Both the position numbers and the translations under genes were made by a program. From DAIOFH01 sp036745875 (lineage in GTDB: Bacteria > Planctomycetota > SZUA-567), in the NCBI GenBank assembly GCA_036745875.1, contig DAIOFH010000044.1, positions 1 through 27,839 on the forward strand: 27,839 nt of DNA. The letters are read 5' to 3'. Below the pieces are notes generated by a model. It did not search any database, had not been told where the DNA came from, and was given only the letters and a program-made list of their open reading frames with translations. Below, piece after piece: positions 1 through 7,492 of this stretch (the first letter of the stretch is position 1; every line of letters begins with the position of its first letter).

Positions 1-25
1 ACGGAGAATTTGAAAAATTCTCCGT
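1..25. other. Perfect inverted repeat (hairpin), possible terminator
   Basis: The first 25 bases form a perfect 11-bp stem (1-11 with 15-25) closed by a 3-base loop. No run of T follows on the + strand, so a classic intrinsic terminator is not certain. It lies beyond the 3' end of the leftward autotransporter gene and could serve that transcript or a gene outside the window. Confidence 0.5.
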
Positions 26-70
26 GCTCTCTGTGTTATCGATTTTTAAAATGGTTGGTTTATTCTCTCG

Positions 71-122
71 TTTTACGGTACGACCTAAATGCAAAAAGCG
101 ACAAGGAAGGATCAACCATTAT
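71..122. repeat. Intergenic repeat, copy A
   Basis: This stretch matches 7290-7344. A 29-base core (94-122) agrees with 7316-7344 at 26 of 29 positions, and a flank (75-85) agrees with 7294-7304 at 8 of 11, with a small gap between them. Most differences in the flank are transitions. It sits just past the stop codon of the autotransporter gene. I do not recognise the element. It could be a decayed mobile-element end, a structured RNA or a dispersed genomic repeat. Confidence 0.6.
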
Positions 123-146
123 CCAAAAGCAATAGTGATGCGCGAC

Positions 147-2825
147 TTAAAACGCATGTCCTATCGCGGCATTGACGGAAAAGCCTTCGCGCCGACCAAG
201 GAAACCGCGTGCGCCGATGTCGAACTCCCAACCGGTTCCGCAGTTCCATTTCGCGCCTATTTCAGCCATGGCGCTGTCGCCTCTGAACGTCGGGTAATTG
301 GTCAACTTCATTCCGTTGACGTCGGCCTTCACCGCGCCCTTGAATTCGCGTTCCCACGCGCCGCCGACGTAGACTTTTACGCCGTCGCCGCCGAAGCGGT
401 GAGTGTAGCGCAATCCGGCGCGCATACGCAGGGAATCCGCGTTGTCGACATCGATCACGTCACCGAAATTGGTATGGTATTTATCCTTGCCCTGCCTGAA
501 GGCCATGCCATAGGCATACGGGATCCAGGTGTTGCATTCGTCAAAGCAGATGTTCCAACCCAGGCCGGCGTGGCCGCCCGCGTACCAGGTGCCTGAGTCG
601 AACTCGACCCTGCTGTCGCCCATGTCGTTGGTTTTGTAGTCGGTCACGATGCGGCCGCCGCGCACCGACGCTTCGACAAACAGGCCGGCGTTGAAATCGA
701 ACCGCCCGAAAAAGCCGCCGCCGAAGTGGTAGGTGTCGCCGTCGGCGACGATATTCCTGCTGTTGTAGCCGTCAAAATTGTGCGCGTCATAGTCGCCGTA
801 GCCGCCTTCTATGAAGGGGCCGAAAGCTCCGATGCCGACGCCAGCGACGCAGGGAACGGCGAGCCCTATCGTGGCATTGGCGTTTTTCGCCTTTATATGG
901 CTGCCGGTGTCGAACTCGTTTTCCGCCCACGAAGCGGCGGCGAAAACGACTTTCCGGGGATATCCGGTCATGGCGGCGGTCCTGATCATGCCGACCGCAT
1001 TGGGGATGGCGCTCTCGAACATCAGGTTGCCGCTGTCGTAAAGGAGGGTGCTCCTGGCCGCAGCGCCCATGACCAGGCTTTTACCCTTGTCGACGTTGAT
1101 GTTTGCTTTGTCGAGCCGGGTGACCAGATTCGATCCGTCCCGCGCAACGACATACTCGTACTGCATCGCCCCGCCTTCCGTCTCGATGCGCCTTTCCGTC
1201 CAGCTGTTGATTGTGGCGGAGTCAACCAAAGTATATGTATCGCCGACGGCCACCGATGAACCGCTGCCGATATTGGTAAGGACCACGTCGGTGGTGTTGT
1301 CAATCGTGAGGTTGCCGTTGGCAAAGAGCATGGTCTCGTTTTTGTTGACGCCGGTCAGGTCGAAATACATGGTTTTGCCCGTGGCATCAAGGTTGAAGGT
1401 GGATGCCGCCGCATAGGTCGAACCGGTGCCGGAGACGCGGATGACATCGAACCGCAGCGCAGCCTGGCTGGTTGCGTCTATGCGTAGCGCCGCAGCCTGG
1501 TTGAAAGTGATCGTCCCGATCGCCGTCCGGCTGCTGTCGGTATTGCTGAATGTCAACATGGTCCCGCCCTCGGACTGCGTGGATACTCCGAGTTCAGCGA
1601 TGCTGACGCCAAGGACGCTTCCAGTTTGCTGGTTAAATGCGGCGTTTTGGGTTTTCAGGGTACCCACGGCGAAAGAAGCGTTTCCTGCCGCTCCGAGGCC
1701 GGCGGTATACACGCCGCTCTTTACGGTAACGGCTTTGGCGTCCAGGTTGGTGACTGAAAATCGCGCGTCACCACCGGCTCCGCCGTTGGCGCTGGCTCCG
1801 CCGGTTCCAGCCTGGAGCGTCAATGTCCCTGTAACAGTCATGGTTGTGCCGTCGCCGACAATAGCGACGTGCCCGCCGCCACCACCACCACCGTAGCCCG
1901 TAAGTCCCTCTCCGCCATTGCCTGCCGTCAAAGTTACCGTACCGGCCGTCACGGTCGCTCCGTTAATTTCGTACATCGCGCCGCCGCCGCCACCGCCGCC
2001 GCCCAACAAATGCGGACTTGGATCGAGGCTACCGCCACTGCCACCGTGATAGCCGCCGTCTCCTCCTTTGCCTCCATTGAGGGTTATGGTCTGGACCGTA
2101 ACCGTACCGGCTGAACGAAGAACTGCGTTACCACCGCCACCGCCGCCCGACAGTATCGCTTGCCCGCCGCTTCCTGCGAAAACACTGACATTGTCGACCG
2201 CGACATCATCCATTCGATAGTCGACCGTCCCACCGCCTCCTCCTCCGGCTGCCCCCTTGGGGTTGGCCGGGTCGACGGAGTTTATATTCACGCCAATACC
2301 GCCATAACCACCGCCCGCGCCGCCATTCGCACCGCCTGCGACAGCGACGCCCCCTTTGCCGCCTAAATTTTCACCATCGCCGATTGATGAGTCAACGCCA
2401 TTGATGAGCAGACTGCTATCATTGTTGCCTCCCATGCCCCCGTTGTAGTTCGCATCGGAACCCGTACCGCCCATCGCTGCGCCATTCAGGCTGCTGGAGC
2501 CGCCCTGAGCCTCAGTTCCCGGAACATCCATACCCGCATAACCACCGCCACCGCCACCGCCGTATGAAAGCACGTCGTGTGCTGTGGTGAGAATATACCC
2601 CTTGCCACCACTGGTGTTCGGGTGACCACCGTCTCCACCTGCACCACCTTGTTTCAGCCCTCCGGTCTTGCCATAATCGGATCCGCCGCCGCCGCCGCCG
2701 CCAAAGACGTTGAGATCACCGGAATGCGCCACACACGATGCGGTAAATAAAAATCCAAGCGCCAACAGAGAAGGCACTGTTGATCGCGGTATATGAAATC
2801 TAACAGTCATGAATCGTATAAACAT
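147..2825 (-). CDS. Glycine-rich autotransporter (type V secretion), 892 aa
   Basis: Predicted cell-surface protein that exports its own passenger through a C-terminal outer-membrane barrel. I chose the ATG at 2825, preceded by GGGGG at a suitable distance; an upstream ATG at 2900 would add 25 residues ahead of the signal peptide and has poorer support. The order is: a signal peptide ending near Ala-Ser-Cys-Val-Ala-His-Ser, a passenger of about 270 residues very rich in Gly tracts (runs of 5-8 Gly), and a Thr/Asn/Val-rich region resembling a beta-helix. From about residue 600 comes a barrel of alternating hydrophobic strands ending in Gly-His-Ala-Phe. A terminal aromatic residue is typical of the autotransporter barrel family (PF03797). 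Barrel and export route are fairly sure; what the Gly-rich passenger does is not known. No protease or adhesin motif was seen. Confidence 0.88.
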   Translation of the reverse strand: MFIRFMTVRFHIPRSTVPSLLALGFLFTASCVAHSGDLNVFGGGGGGGSDYGKTGGLKQGGAGGDGGHPNTSGGKGYILTTAHDVLSYGGGGGGGYAGMDVPGTEAQGGSSSLNGAAMGGTGSDANYNGGMGGNNDSSLLINGVDSSIGDGENLGGKGGVAVAGGANGGAGGGYGGIGVNINSVDPANPKGAAGGGGGGTVDYRMDDVAVDNVSVFAGSGGQAILSGGGGGGNAVLRSAGTVTVQTITLNGGKGGDGGYHGGSGGSLDPSPHLLGGGGGGGGAMYEINGATVTAGTVTLTAGNGGEGLTGYGGGGGGGHVAIVGDGTTMTVTGTLTLQAGTGGASANGGAGGDARFSVTNLDAKAVTVKSGVYTAGLGAAGNASFAVGTLKTQNAAFNQQTGSVLGVSIAELGVSTQSEGGTMLTFSNTDSSRTAIGTITFNQAAALRIDATSQAALRFDVIRVSGTGSTYAAASTFNLDATGKTMYFDLTGVNKNETMLFANGNLTIDNTTDVVLTNIGSGSSVAVGDTYTLVDSATINSWTERRIETEGGAMQYEYVVARDGSNLVTRLDKANINVDKGKSLVMGAAARSTLLYDSGNLMFESAIPNAVGMIRTAAMTGYPRKVVFAAASWAENEFDTGSHIKAKNANATIGLAVPCVAGVGIGAFGPFIEGGYGDYDAHNFDGYNSRNIVADGDTYHFGGGFFGRFDFNAGLFVEASVRGGRIVTDYKTNDMGDSRVEFDSGTWYAGGHAGLGWNICFDECNTWIPYAYGMAFRQGKDKYHTNFGDVIDVDNADSLRMRAGLRYTHRFGGDGVKVYVGGAWEREFKGAVKADVNGMKLTNYPTFRGDSAMAEIGAKWNCGTGWEFDIGARGFLGRREGFSVNAAIGHAF

Positions 2826-3009
2826 GTTTCCCCCTGGATCGGCAAAATCCGCTATTTCAGCGTACTTTCTCCATTCAATTTGCCGAAAACAGGGAATCAT
2901 TTCAGTAAATCTCGATTTTTTACCATCATAACATCAGGCTACGCCGGTGATTTGCGCGATTAGAGCGTGTTGGGGCAATAAACCGGAGCAAAGATAAAAA
3001 GCAAAAATA

Positions 3010-3030
3010 CGAGATTTGCAAAAGATCTCG
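3010..3030. promoter_or_regulatory. Inverted repeat upstream of the ArsR promoter
   Basis: CGAGAT (3010-3015) and ATCTCG (3025-3030) form a 6-bp dyad with a 9-base spacer, 11 bases upstream of the -35 box of the metal operon. It could be an operator for the ArsR-family repressor or for the divergent autotransporter gene. A second dyad, ATTTCG (3045-3050) with CGAAAT (3080-3085), brackets the -10 box. No match to the usual SmtB 12-2-12 operator was found. Confidence 0.35.
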
Positions 3031-3040
3031 ACATTTACGG

Positions 3041-3068
3041 TTGCATTTCGCATGATCAATATTATAAT
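3041..3068 (+). promoter_or_regulatory. Sigma-70 promoter of the arsR-zntA operon
   Basis: TTGCAT (3041-3046) and a perfect TATAAT (3063-3068) are separated by 16 bases. The predicted start is near 3075, giving a leader of about 38 bases to the ATG at 3113. Confidence 0.65.
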
Positions 3069-3112
3069 TCGACATATAACGAAATAAGGAAATGAAATCA
3101 AGGAGCTTATAC

Positions 3113-3544
3113 ATGTTCGACTTTTTGACCATTATCAAGGCTATGGCGGATGAAAACAGGCTGCGCATTTTGATGGCGCTCCGTGGAAAGGAGCTGTGCG
3201 TCTGCACCTTGACCGAGTTGTTGAACCTTGCTCCGTCGACCACATCCAAGCATTTGTCAGTGCTGAAACAGGCGCGCCTGATCGAATCCGTGAAAGACGG
3301 CAAGTTCGTCTACTACCGACTGGTGATGCCTGAGTCGAAGAATTATCCCATTGTCCAGTCGGCTTACAAGTGGCTGGAGGAGTCTCTCGCCGACAGTCAG
3401 CAAGTTGAGACCGATGCGGCGCTTCTGCAGTCGATTATTGAAAAAGGCGAACAGGTAGACACGGACGCGAGGGCAGCGTCCCGCGATCACAGGCTGTATC
3501 GCCACGTACCCGGCATCCATGCCATAGGCGTGTTTGAAAAATAG
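3113..3544 (+). CDS. ArsR/SmtB-family metal-sensing repressor
   Basis: Winged-helix repressor of 143 aa that releases DNA when it binds metal. The start at 3113 was chosen over the ATG at 3092 because AGGAG (3101-3105) lies 7 bases before it, and the protein then begins as ArsR proteins do. The metal motif ELCVC is at about residues 27-31 (Cys29, Cys31), as in the alpha-3 site of ArsR/CadC proteins. The recognition helix, Pro-Ser-Thr-Thr-Ser-Lys-His-Leu, follows. The C-terminal tail of some 50 residues is longer than in minimal family members and contains several His. It is 22 bp upstream of a Zn/Cd-type ATPase, so it most likely controls that exporter and itself. The exact inducer (Zn, Cd, Pb or As) is an inference. 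Confidence 0.9.
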   Translation: MFDFLTIIKAMADENRLRILMALRGKELCVCTLTELLNLAPSTTSKHLSVLKQARLIESVKDGKFVYYRLVMPESKNYPIVQSAYKWLEESLADSQQVETDAALLQSIIEKGEQVDTDARAASRDHRLYRHVPGIHAIGVFEK

Positions 3545-3566
3545 GTACCATTCATAGGAGAAGACC

Positions 3567-5576
3567 ATGTCTGAGCAAATCGGAGAGCTCAAACAAGGCG
3601 CACCCCATTGCCGGAACGATGCGTGCGCCAGGAACAACGACATTTTCGCACAAGGCCACGATCACGACCAACACAGCCATGACGACGAGAACGTCCACTC
3701 CCATGGCCATGACCATAGCCATTCCCATGGCCACGGCGAGGGTTCGTTCAAGCGGCTGGCCATTCCTGCAATATTGTTCGTGGTTGGATTGGTCGGCGAG
3801 TCCTGGCTTACTGCGGCGGGATTGCGACCGGCGTATTATATCTTGATGCTTGCCGCCTACCTCTGGTGCGGGCTTCCCGTATTGCGCGAGGCATGGGAAG
3901 CGGTGCGGGAACGTGATTTCTTCAACGAATTCACCCTGATGAGCGTCGCCACCCTTACGGCGATTGGACTTGGCGAAATGTCTGAGGCGGTCGGCGTCAT
4001 GCTGTTTTATTCCGTCGGCGAAGCGCTTCAGGAAAAAGCTGCGGGAAAATCCCGGAGTTCCATAAAGTCGCTCCTCGCCTCCAAGCCTGATAAAGCCAAC
4101 CTCATTGTCGGCGACGTCATGCAATCGGTCGCGCCGGAAGCGGTTGAACCGGGCAGCCTGATATTGGTGAAGCCGGGGGAAAAGGTGCCCTTGGACGGTA
4201 TTGTCGAATCAGGCGTTGCCAACCTCGACATGTCCTCAATCACCGGCGAGCCTGTCCCGGTGGCTGTATATACGGCCTGCAGCGTCTACAGCGGCGCGAT
4301 CTGCCTGGACGGCGACCTTACGATCAGGACGACGGCGGCCTATTCCAACTCCATGGTCGGTCGCATCCTGGCGATGGTGGAAGACGCGGCGGGAAAAAAA
4401 TCCCAGACCGAACGCTTTATCACCCGCTTCGCCCGCTATTACACGCCGGTGGTCGCATTGGCCGCCGTGCTTGTCGCAATAGTCCCACCACTGTTTATGG
4501 GCGCGAGCTGGAATACCTGGATCTACCGGGCGCTGGTTCTGCTTGTCGTGTCATGTCCATGCGCACTGGTGCTGTCGGTTCCGCTGGTGTTTTTCGCCGC
4601 AATCGGGGCCATGTCGAAGTTTGGCGTGCTGATCAAGGGCGGAAGCGTTTTTGACGCCCTCATCAAAGCGAAAACCGTCATCCTCGACAAAACCGGCACA
4701 CTGACGGCGGGCAAGCCGACAGTTGCCGAAATCCGTCCCGCTCCGGGCATCGACGAAAAAGAACTTCTGCGCCTTGCCGCGCTCGCGGAAAGCCGGTCGA
4801 ACCACCCTGCCGCGCGAGCCATAGTCACGGCGGCGGGAGACCAGTCCTTCGCCGCCGCCCAGATATCCCTGCGGGACGTGGCGGGGAAAGGCATTGTCGC
4901 GTCGACGGGGCAAGGAGAAATCGCAGTCGGCAATCCCGCGCTCTTCGCGGAACTTGAGATCCCCCTCGCACCTGACAACGACAAGCGCCTTGCCGCCCAT
5001 GTCGCCCTGGACGGGAAGTTCATTGGCAGCCTGTTCCTTGATGACAAGGTGAAATCCGAAGCACCTGCGGCCATCAGGGAACTTCGTCAGGTATCGGGCA
5101 TCCGCGAAATCTACATGCTCACCGGCGACAGAAAAGAAACCGCCGAAGAAGTATCCCGTCAGGTGGGGCTTGACGGTTTTGAAGCCGGGCTGCTTCCGGA
5201 CGGCAAGGTTGCCGCCTTCGACAAGCTTTCCCCCGACGGCACGGCGGTTTTTGTCGGCGACGGGGTCAATGACGCTCCGGTCCTGGCGAAGGCGGGCGTC
5301 GGCGTCGCGATGGGCGCTCTCGGAGCAGCCGCCGCGGTGGAAGCTGCGGATGCCGTGATCCTCGACGACTCGCCGTCACGCCTGCCGATACTCTTCAAGG
5401 CTGCGGACAAGGTCCGGCGCGTGGCCTGGCAGAACATCATCTTCGCCCTGATAGTCAAGACTATTGTGATCATATTTGGCGTCGCCGGGCTGTCCGGTTT
5501 ATGGGAGGCCGTATTCGCCGATGTCGGTGTCGCTTTGCTCGCGGTTTTGAACTCCATGCGCATGACAAAAATCTGA
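3567..5576 (+). CDS. zntA: P1B-type Zn/Cd/Pb-exporting ATPase with His-rich N-terminus
   Basis: Inner-membrane ATP-driven efflux pump for divalent soft metals, 669 aa. AGGAG precedes the ATG at 3567. Visible elements in order are a His/Asp-rich segment (about residues 24-56), transmembrane helices, the Thr-Gly-Glu-Pro actuator motif and the membrane metal site Cys-Pro-Cys-Ala-Leu (about 330). The phosphorylation motif DKTGTLT (about 374), the Ser-Asn-His-Pro nucleotide-binding motif and the hinge GDGVNDAP (about 563) follow. Cys-Pro-Cys together with a conserved Lys and Asp-Val-Gly near the C-terminus points to the Zn/Cd/Pb subgroup. The usual N-terminal heavy-metal-associated domain with CxxC is absent; the His-rich tract and two Cys (about 14 and 19) take its place. 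It is co-transcribed with the ArsR gene 22 bp upstream. Confidence 0.93.
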   Translation: MSEQIGELKQGAPHCRNDACARNNDIFAQGHDHDQHSHDDENVHSHGHDHSHSHGHGEGSFKRLAIPAILFVVGLVGESWLTAAGLRPAYYILMLAAYLWCGLPVLREAWEAVRERDFFNEFTLMSVATLTAIGLGEMSEAVGVMLFYSVGEALQEKAAGKSRSSIKSLLASKPDKANLIVGDVMQSVAPEAVEPGSLILVKPGEKVPLDGIVESGVANLDMSSITGEPVPVAVYTACSVYSGAICLDGDLTIRTTAAYSNSMVGRILAMVEDAAGKKSQTERFITRFARYYTPVVALAAVLVAIVPPLFMGASWNTWIYRALVLLVVSCPCALVLSVPLVFFAAIGAMSKFGVLIKGGSVFDALIKAKTVILDKTGTLTAGKPTVAEIRPAPGIDEKELLRLAALAESRSNHPAARAIVTAAGDQSFAAAQISLRDVAGKGIVASTGQGEIAVGNPALFAELEIPLAPDNDKRLAAHVALDGKFIGSLFLDDKVKSEAPAAIRELRQVSGIREIYMLTGDRKETAEEVSRQVGLDGFEAGLLPDGKVAAFDKLSPDGTAVFVGDGVNDAPVLAKAGVGVAMGALGAAAAVEAADAVILDDSPSRLPILFKAADKVRRVAWQNIIFALIVKTIVIIFGVAGLSGLWEAVFADVGVALLAVLNSMRMTKI

Positions 5577-6005
5577 TTGCCTTCTGTCCCAAGTACATAT
5601 TGACATGTCACCGCCCGGACTCGGTTCGCGCGGTGACAACTTGTTAAGGCAAATAACATTCATTTGCAGTATATCTTCAATACTGCCAATGAGTTCGTAC
5701 AATTCCCACCAAACAACTTAAGAAAAAAAACGCCTTGGTGATAAAAAAACTTTTTCACCGCTCATCTCCATGGGGAGCGTAGTATGATGCAGTAAAATGG
5801 GTTAACGCGGCCCATTTTTATGGAAAAATTTATCGCAATTTTTTCCGTATATATAACATTTTATTTTTCAGTTGATTATGGAAACGCTTTTTTTTAAATT
5901 TTTCTTAATATATGCTTTGGACAACCGTTAATATCGTTACGGCGGGATTTAAGGAAAATAACGCCGAGCAAAAGCAAAACAACGCGTGAGGCAAGGAGGT
6001 GTACC
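5577..6005. other. AT-rich gene-free stretch with several inverted repeats
   Basis: No convincing ORF lies in these 429 bases. Inverted repeats are seen at 5607-5614/5630-5637 (8 bp, GTCACCGC, possibly the terminator of the ATPase operon, though without a clear T-run), 5737-5759 (GGTGA with TCACC around an A/T stem), 5794-5801/5811-5818 (AAAATGGG with CCCATTTT, 9-base loop) and 5822-5846 (GGAAAAA with TTTTTTCC). The region from about 5720 to 5930 is much richer in A and T than its surroundings. No clear promoter for the next gene could be assigned. A small RNA or long leader is possible but unproven. Confidence 0.4.
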
Positions 6006-6533
6006 ATGATTCCCGATAGCGTCCAGCTCAAACAGGAGGCGGTCAGCCTTGACGCTCCTGCCGTAACGGTCCAACGTGAGCAAAAAAAGAGCGTCACTGA
6101 CGCTGTGTACAAAAATAACCAGGCTGCCGTCGAGGCTGAGAAAGCCGAAAAGACGACGAGCGCGAAAAAGGTTGCCGAGACCCAGAAGGCGGAAACGTCC
6201 GAAAAGCGGGAACGGGACAAGGATCAGGTGAATATCCATTTCTCCTTGAACGCTACCGAGAAGGAAGCCTTCCAAAAGTATTTCGAAAGGGCGGAAAAGC
6301 CTGACGAACCTTCGAGCTTCCTCAGCGACGAAGACTACGAGACGATTCAAAAGGCTGCCGAGCGTATCACGGAAGCCATGGATGAAACGATCGACAGGTA
6401 CCAGAAGTCGAATGAACGCGCCAACAAGGCCGTGTCCGAATGGTATCTGCAGTTGTCGCGGGGTAATACAGAGCCGAAAATGGAGTTCGTCCAGTTCCTG
6501 CGGGATGCGGCGGCGGGCAAATTCGACTATTAA
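6006..6533 (+). CDS. Hypothetical charged, helical protein, 175 aa
   Basis: I do not recognise this protein. The ATG has a very strong ribosome binding site (AAGGAGGTG, 4-5 bases before it), and a good terminator follows the stop codon, so it is a real single-gene unit. There is no signal peptide or membrane segment. Residues 1-30 are of mixed composition. Residues about 35-75 are rich in Ala, Lys and Glu and likely helical or coiled. A segment near 76-95 (Val-Asn-Ile-His-Phe-Ser-Leu-Asn) may start a small folded domain, and a second long helical part with many Glu and Arg follows. The end is Lys-Phe-Asp-Tyr. Composition suggests a soluble cytoplasmic structural or adaptor protein. A link to flagella is conceivable given the motile host, but nothing in the sequence proves it. 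Confidence 0.75.
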   Translation: MIPDSVQLKQEAVSLDAPAVTVQREQKKSVTDAVYKNNQAAVEAEKAEKTTSAKKVAETQKAETSEKRERDKDQVNIHFSLNATEKEAFQKYFERAEKPDEPSSFLSDEDYETIQKAAERITEAMDETIDRYQKSNERANKAVSEWYLQLSRGNTEPKMEFVQFLRDAAAGKFDY

Positions 6534-6556
6534 AAAATTCACTGGATACTCTCGAT

Positions 6557-6595
6557 GAAACGGGATGGCATAGGCTGTCCCGTTTCTTCTTTTGT
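6557..6595 (+). terminator. Intrinsic terminator after the 175-aa gene
   Basis: A 9-bp perfect stem (6557-6565 with 6578-6586, GAAACGGGA/TCCCGTTTC) with a 12-base loop is followed by a T-rich tail, 24 bases past the stop codon. Confidence 0.85.
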
Positions 6596-6622
6596 ATATT
6601 ATCGTAATCGATAAAACTAACA

Positions 6623-6651
6623 TTGAACTCCGTGATAAATTATTGTATAAA
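6623..6651 (+). promoter_or_regulatory. Sigma-70 promoter of the V4R gene
   Basis: TTGAAC (6623-6628) and TATAAA (6646-6651) are separated by 17 bases. The predicted start near 6658 leaves a leader of about 70 bases before the ATG at 6727. Confidence 0.6.
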
Positions 6652-6726
6652 TGGGGAAGAGCGCATTGTTATGCTGATCAGTGTAATGTACCAGTTTAAC
6701 AAGACATGCAAAAGAAAGGCTTAGCC

Positions 6727-7257
6727 ATGAGCAACGGACAAACTAGGAAATACAAGTTCAACTGGAATGTGATCAACGCCAATATGGATATCGCCCGGCC
6801 CAAGCTTGGCGAGGGAACCACTGTTGAAGTGTACCGGCTCTTTCAGTTCGCCCTCAGGGACATTCTGGAGGAGGAATTTGGAACAGACGAAACGGACAGG
6901 CTTTTTCGCACTGCAGGCGTTCTTGCCGGCAAAGAGTTTTACCAAAAATACTTTACGGAAATTACGGATCTTGGCGAACTGGCACGTTCCATCCAGGAGA
7001 AGTTCCGTGAACTCGGTATCGGCATCGTCAGGTTCGAAAAAACCGATACCGACAATATGCATTTTGAACTGACAGTCGACGAGGATCTTGACTGCTCGGG
7101 CCTCCCGGACACCCACGACCAGATCTGCGTGTATGACGAAGGCTTTATCAAAGGCATTTTCGATTCTTTCACCGGGAAAAACTTCACCGTCAAGGAAGTG
7201 GATTGTTGGTGCTCCAACGCCAGGACCTGCCGTTTCAGAGCCGAACTGGAACCATAG
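6727..7257 (+). CDS. V4R-domain (4-vinyl-reductase-like) ligand-binding protein
   Basis: Small soluble protein of 176 aa made almost entirely of a V4R domain, a fold that binds small hydrophobic molecules and is found in sensors and some biosynthetic proteins. I prefer the ATG at 6727 because GAAAGG lies 7 bases before it; the ATG at 6706 has no ribosome binding site. The family pattern is clear in the C-terminal half: Asp-Cys-Ser-Gly-Leu-Pro, then Ile-Cys-Val-Tyr-Asp-Glu-Gly-Phe with Gly, then Val-Asp-Cys-Trp-Cys and Thr-Cys-Arg-Phe. These Cys residues may bind metal. It precedes a diguanylate cyclase on the same strand that has no sensory domain of its own, so a sensor/output partnership is plausible. 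The ligand is unknown. Confidence 0.8.
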   Translation: MSNGQTRKYKFNWNVINANMDIARPKLGEGTTVEVYRLFQFALRDILEEEFGTDETDRLFRTAGVLAGKEFYQKYFTEITDLGELARSIQEKFRELGIGIVRFEKTDTDNMHFELTVDEDLDCSGLPDTHDQICVYDEGFIKGIFDSFTGKNFTVKEVDCWCSNARTCRFRAELEP

Positions 7258-7289
7258 CGTTTTTTAAAAAGAGTGGTTCCTTGTTGCGT

Positions 7290-7344
7290 TTTTGCGGCAC
7301 AACCGGGCTAAACCGAAAAGCGCCAAGGAAGGCTCAACTATTAT
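7290..7344. repeat. Intergenic repeat, copy B
   Basis: Second copy of the element at 71-122, with a 29-base core at 7316-7344. It lies between the V4R gene and the diguanylate cyclase gene. Right after it, TGCAGCGC (7351-7358) pairs with GCGCTGCA (7405-7412), so the whole leader of the cyclase gene may be structured. Read on the minus strand, both copies give somewhat similar short peptides, which hints at a coding relic, but no full gene is present. Confidence 0.6.
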
Positions 7345-7492
7345 TTATTCTGCAGCGCGCTGAGAATTCGGGATTTGTGGATTCCGCTAATTGGCGTAAC
7401 TCGTGCGCTGCAATGCATGATCCATGCGCGATGCAGTTGAGTAAAAACCGAAATTCAAAGTGCGAACGGTATAAAACGCAATAGGAATAAAA

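Noticed and set aside
1860..2720. Short tandem-like CCGCCGCC runs that might be a DNA repeat array
   Set aside because: They are the codons of the poly-glycine passenger on the minus strand, irregular in period, not a CRISPR or satellite.
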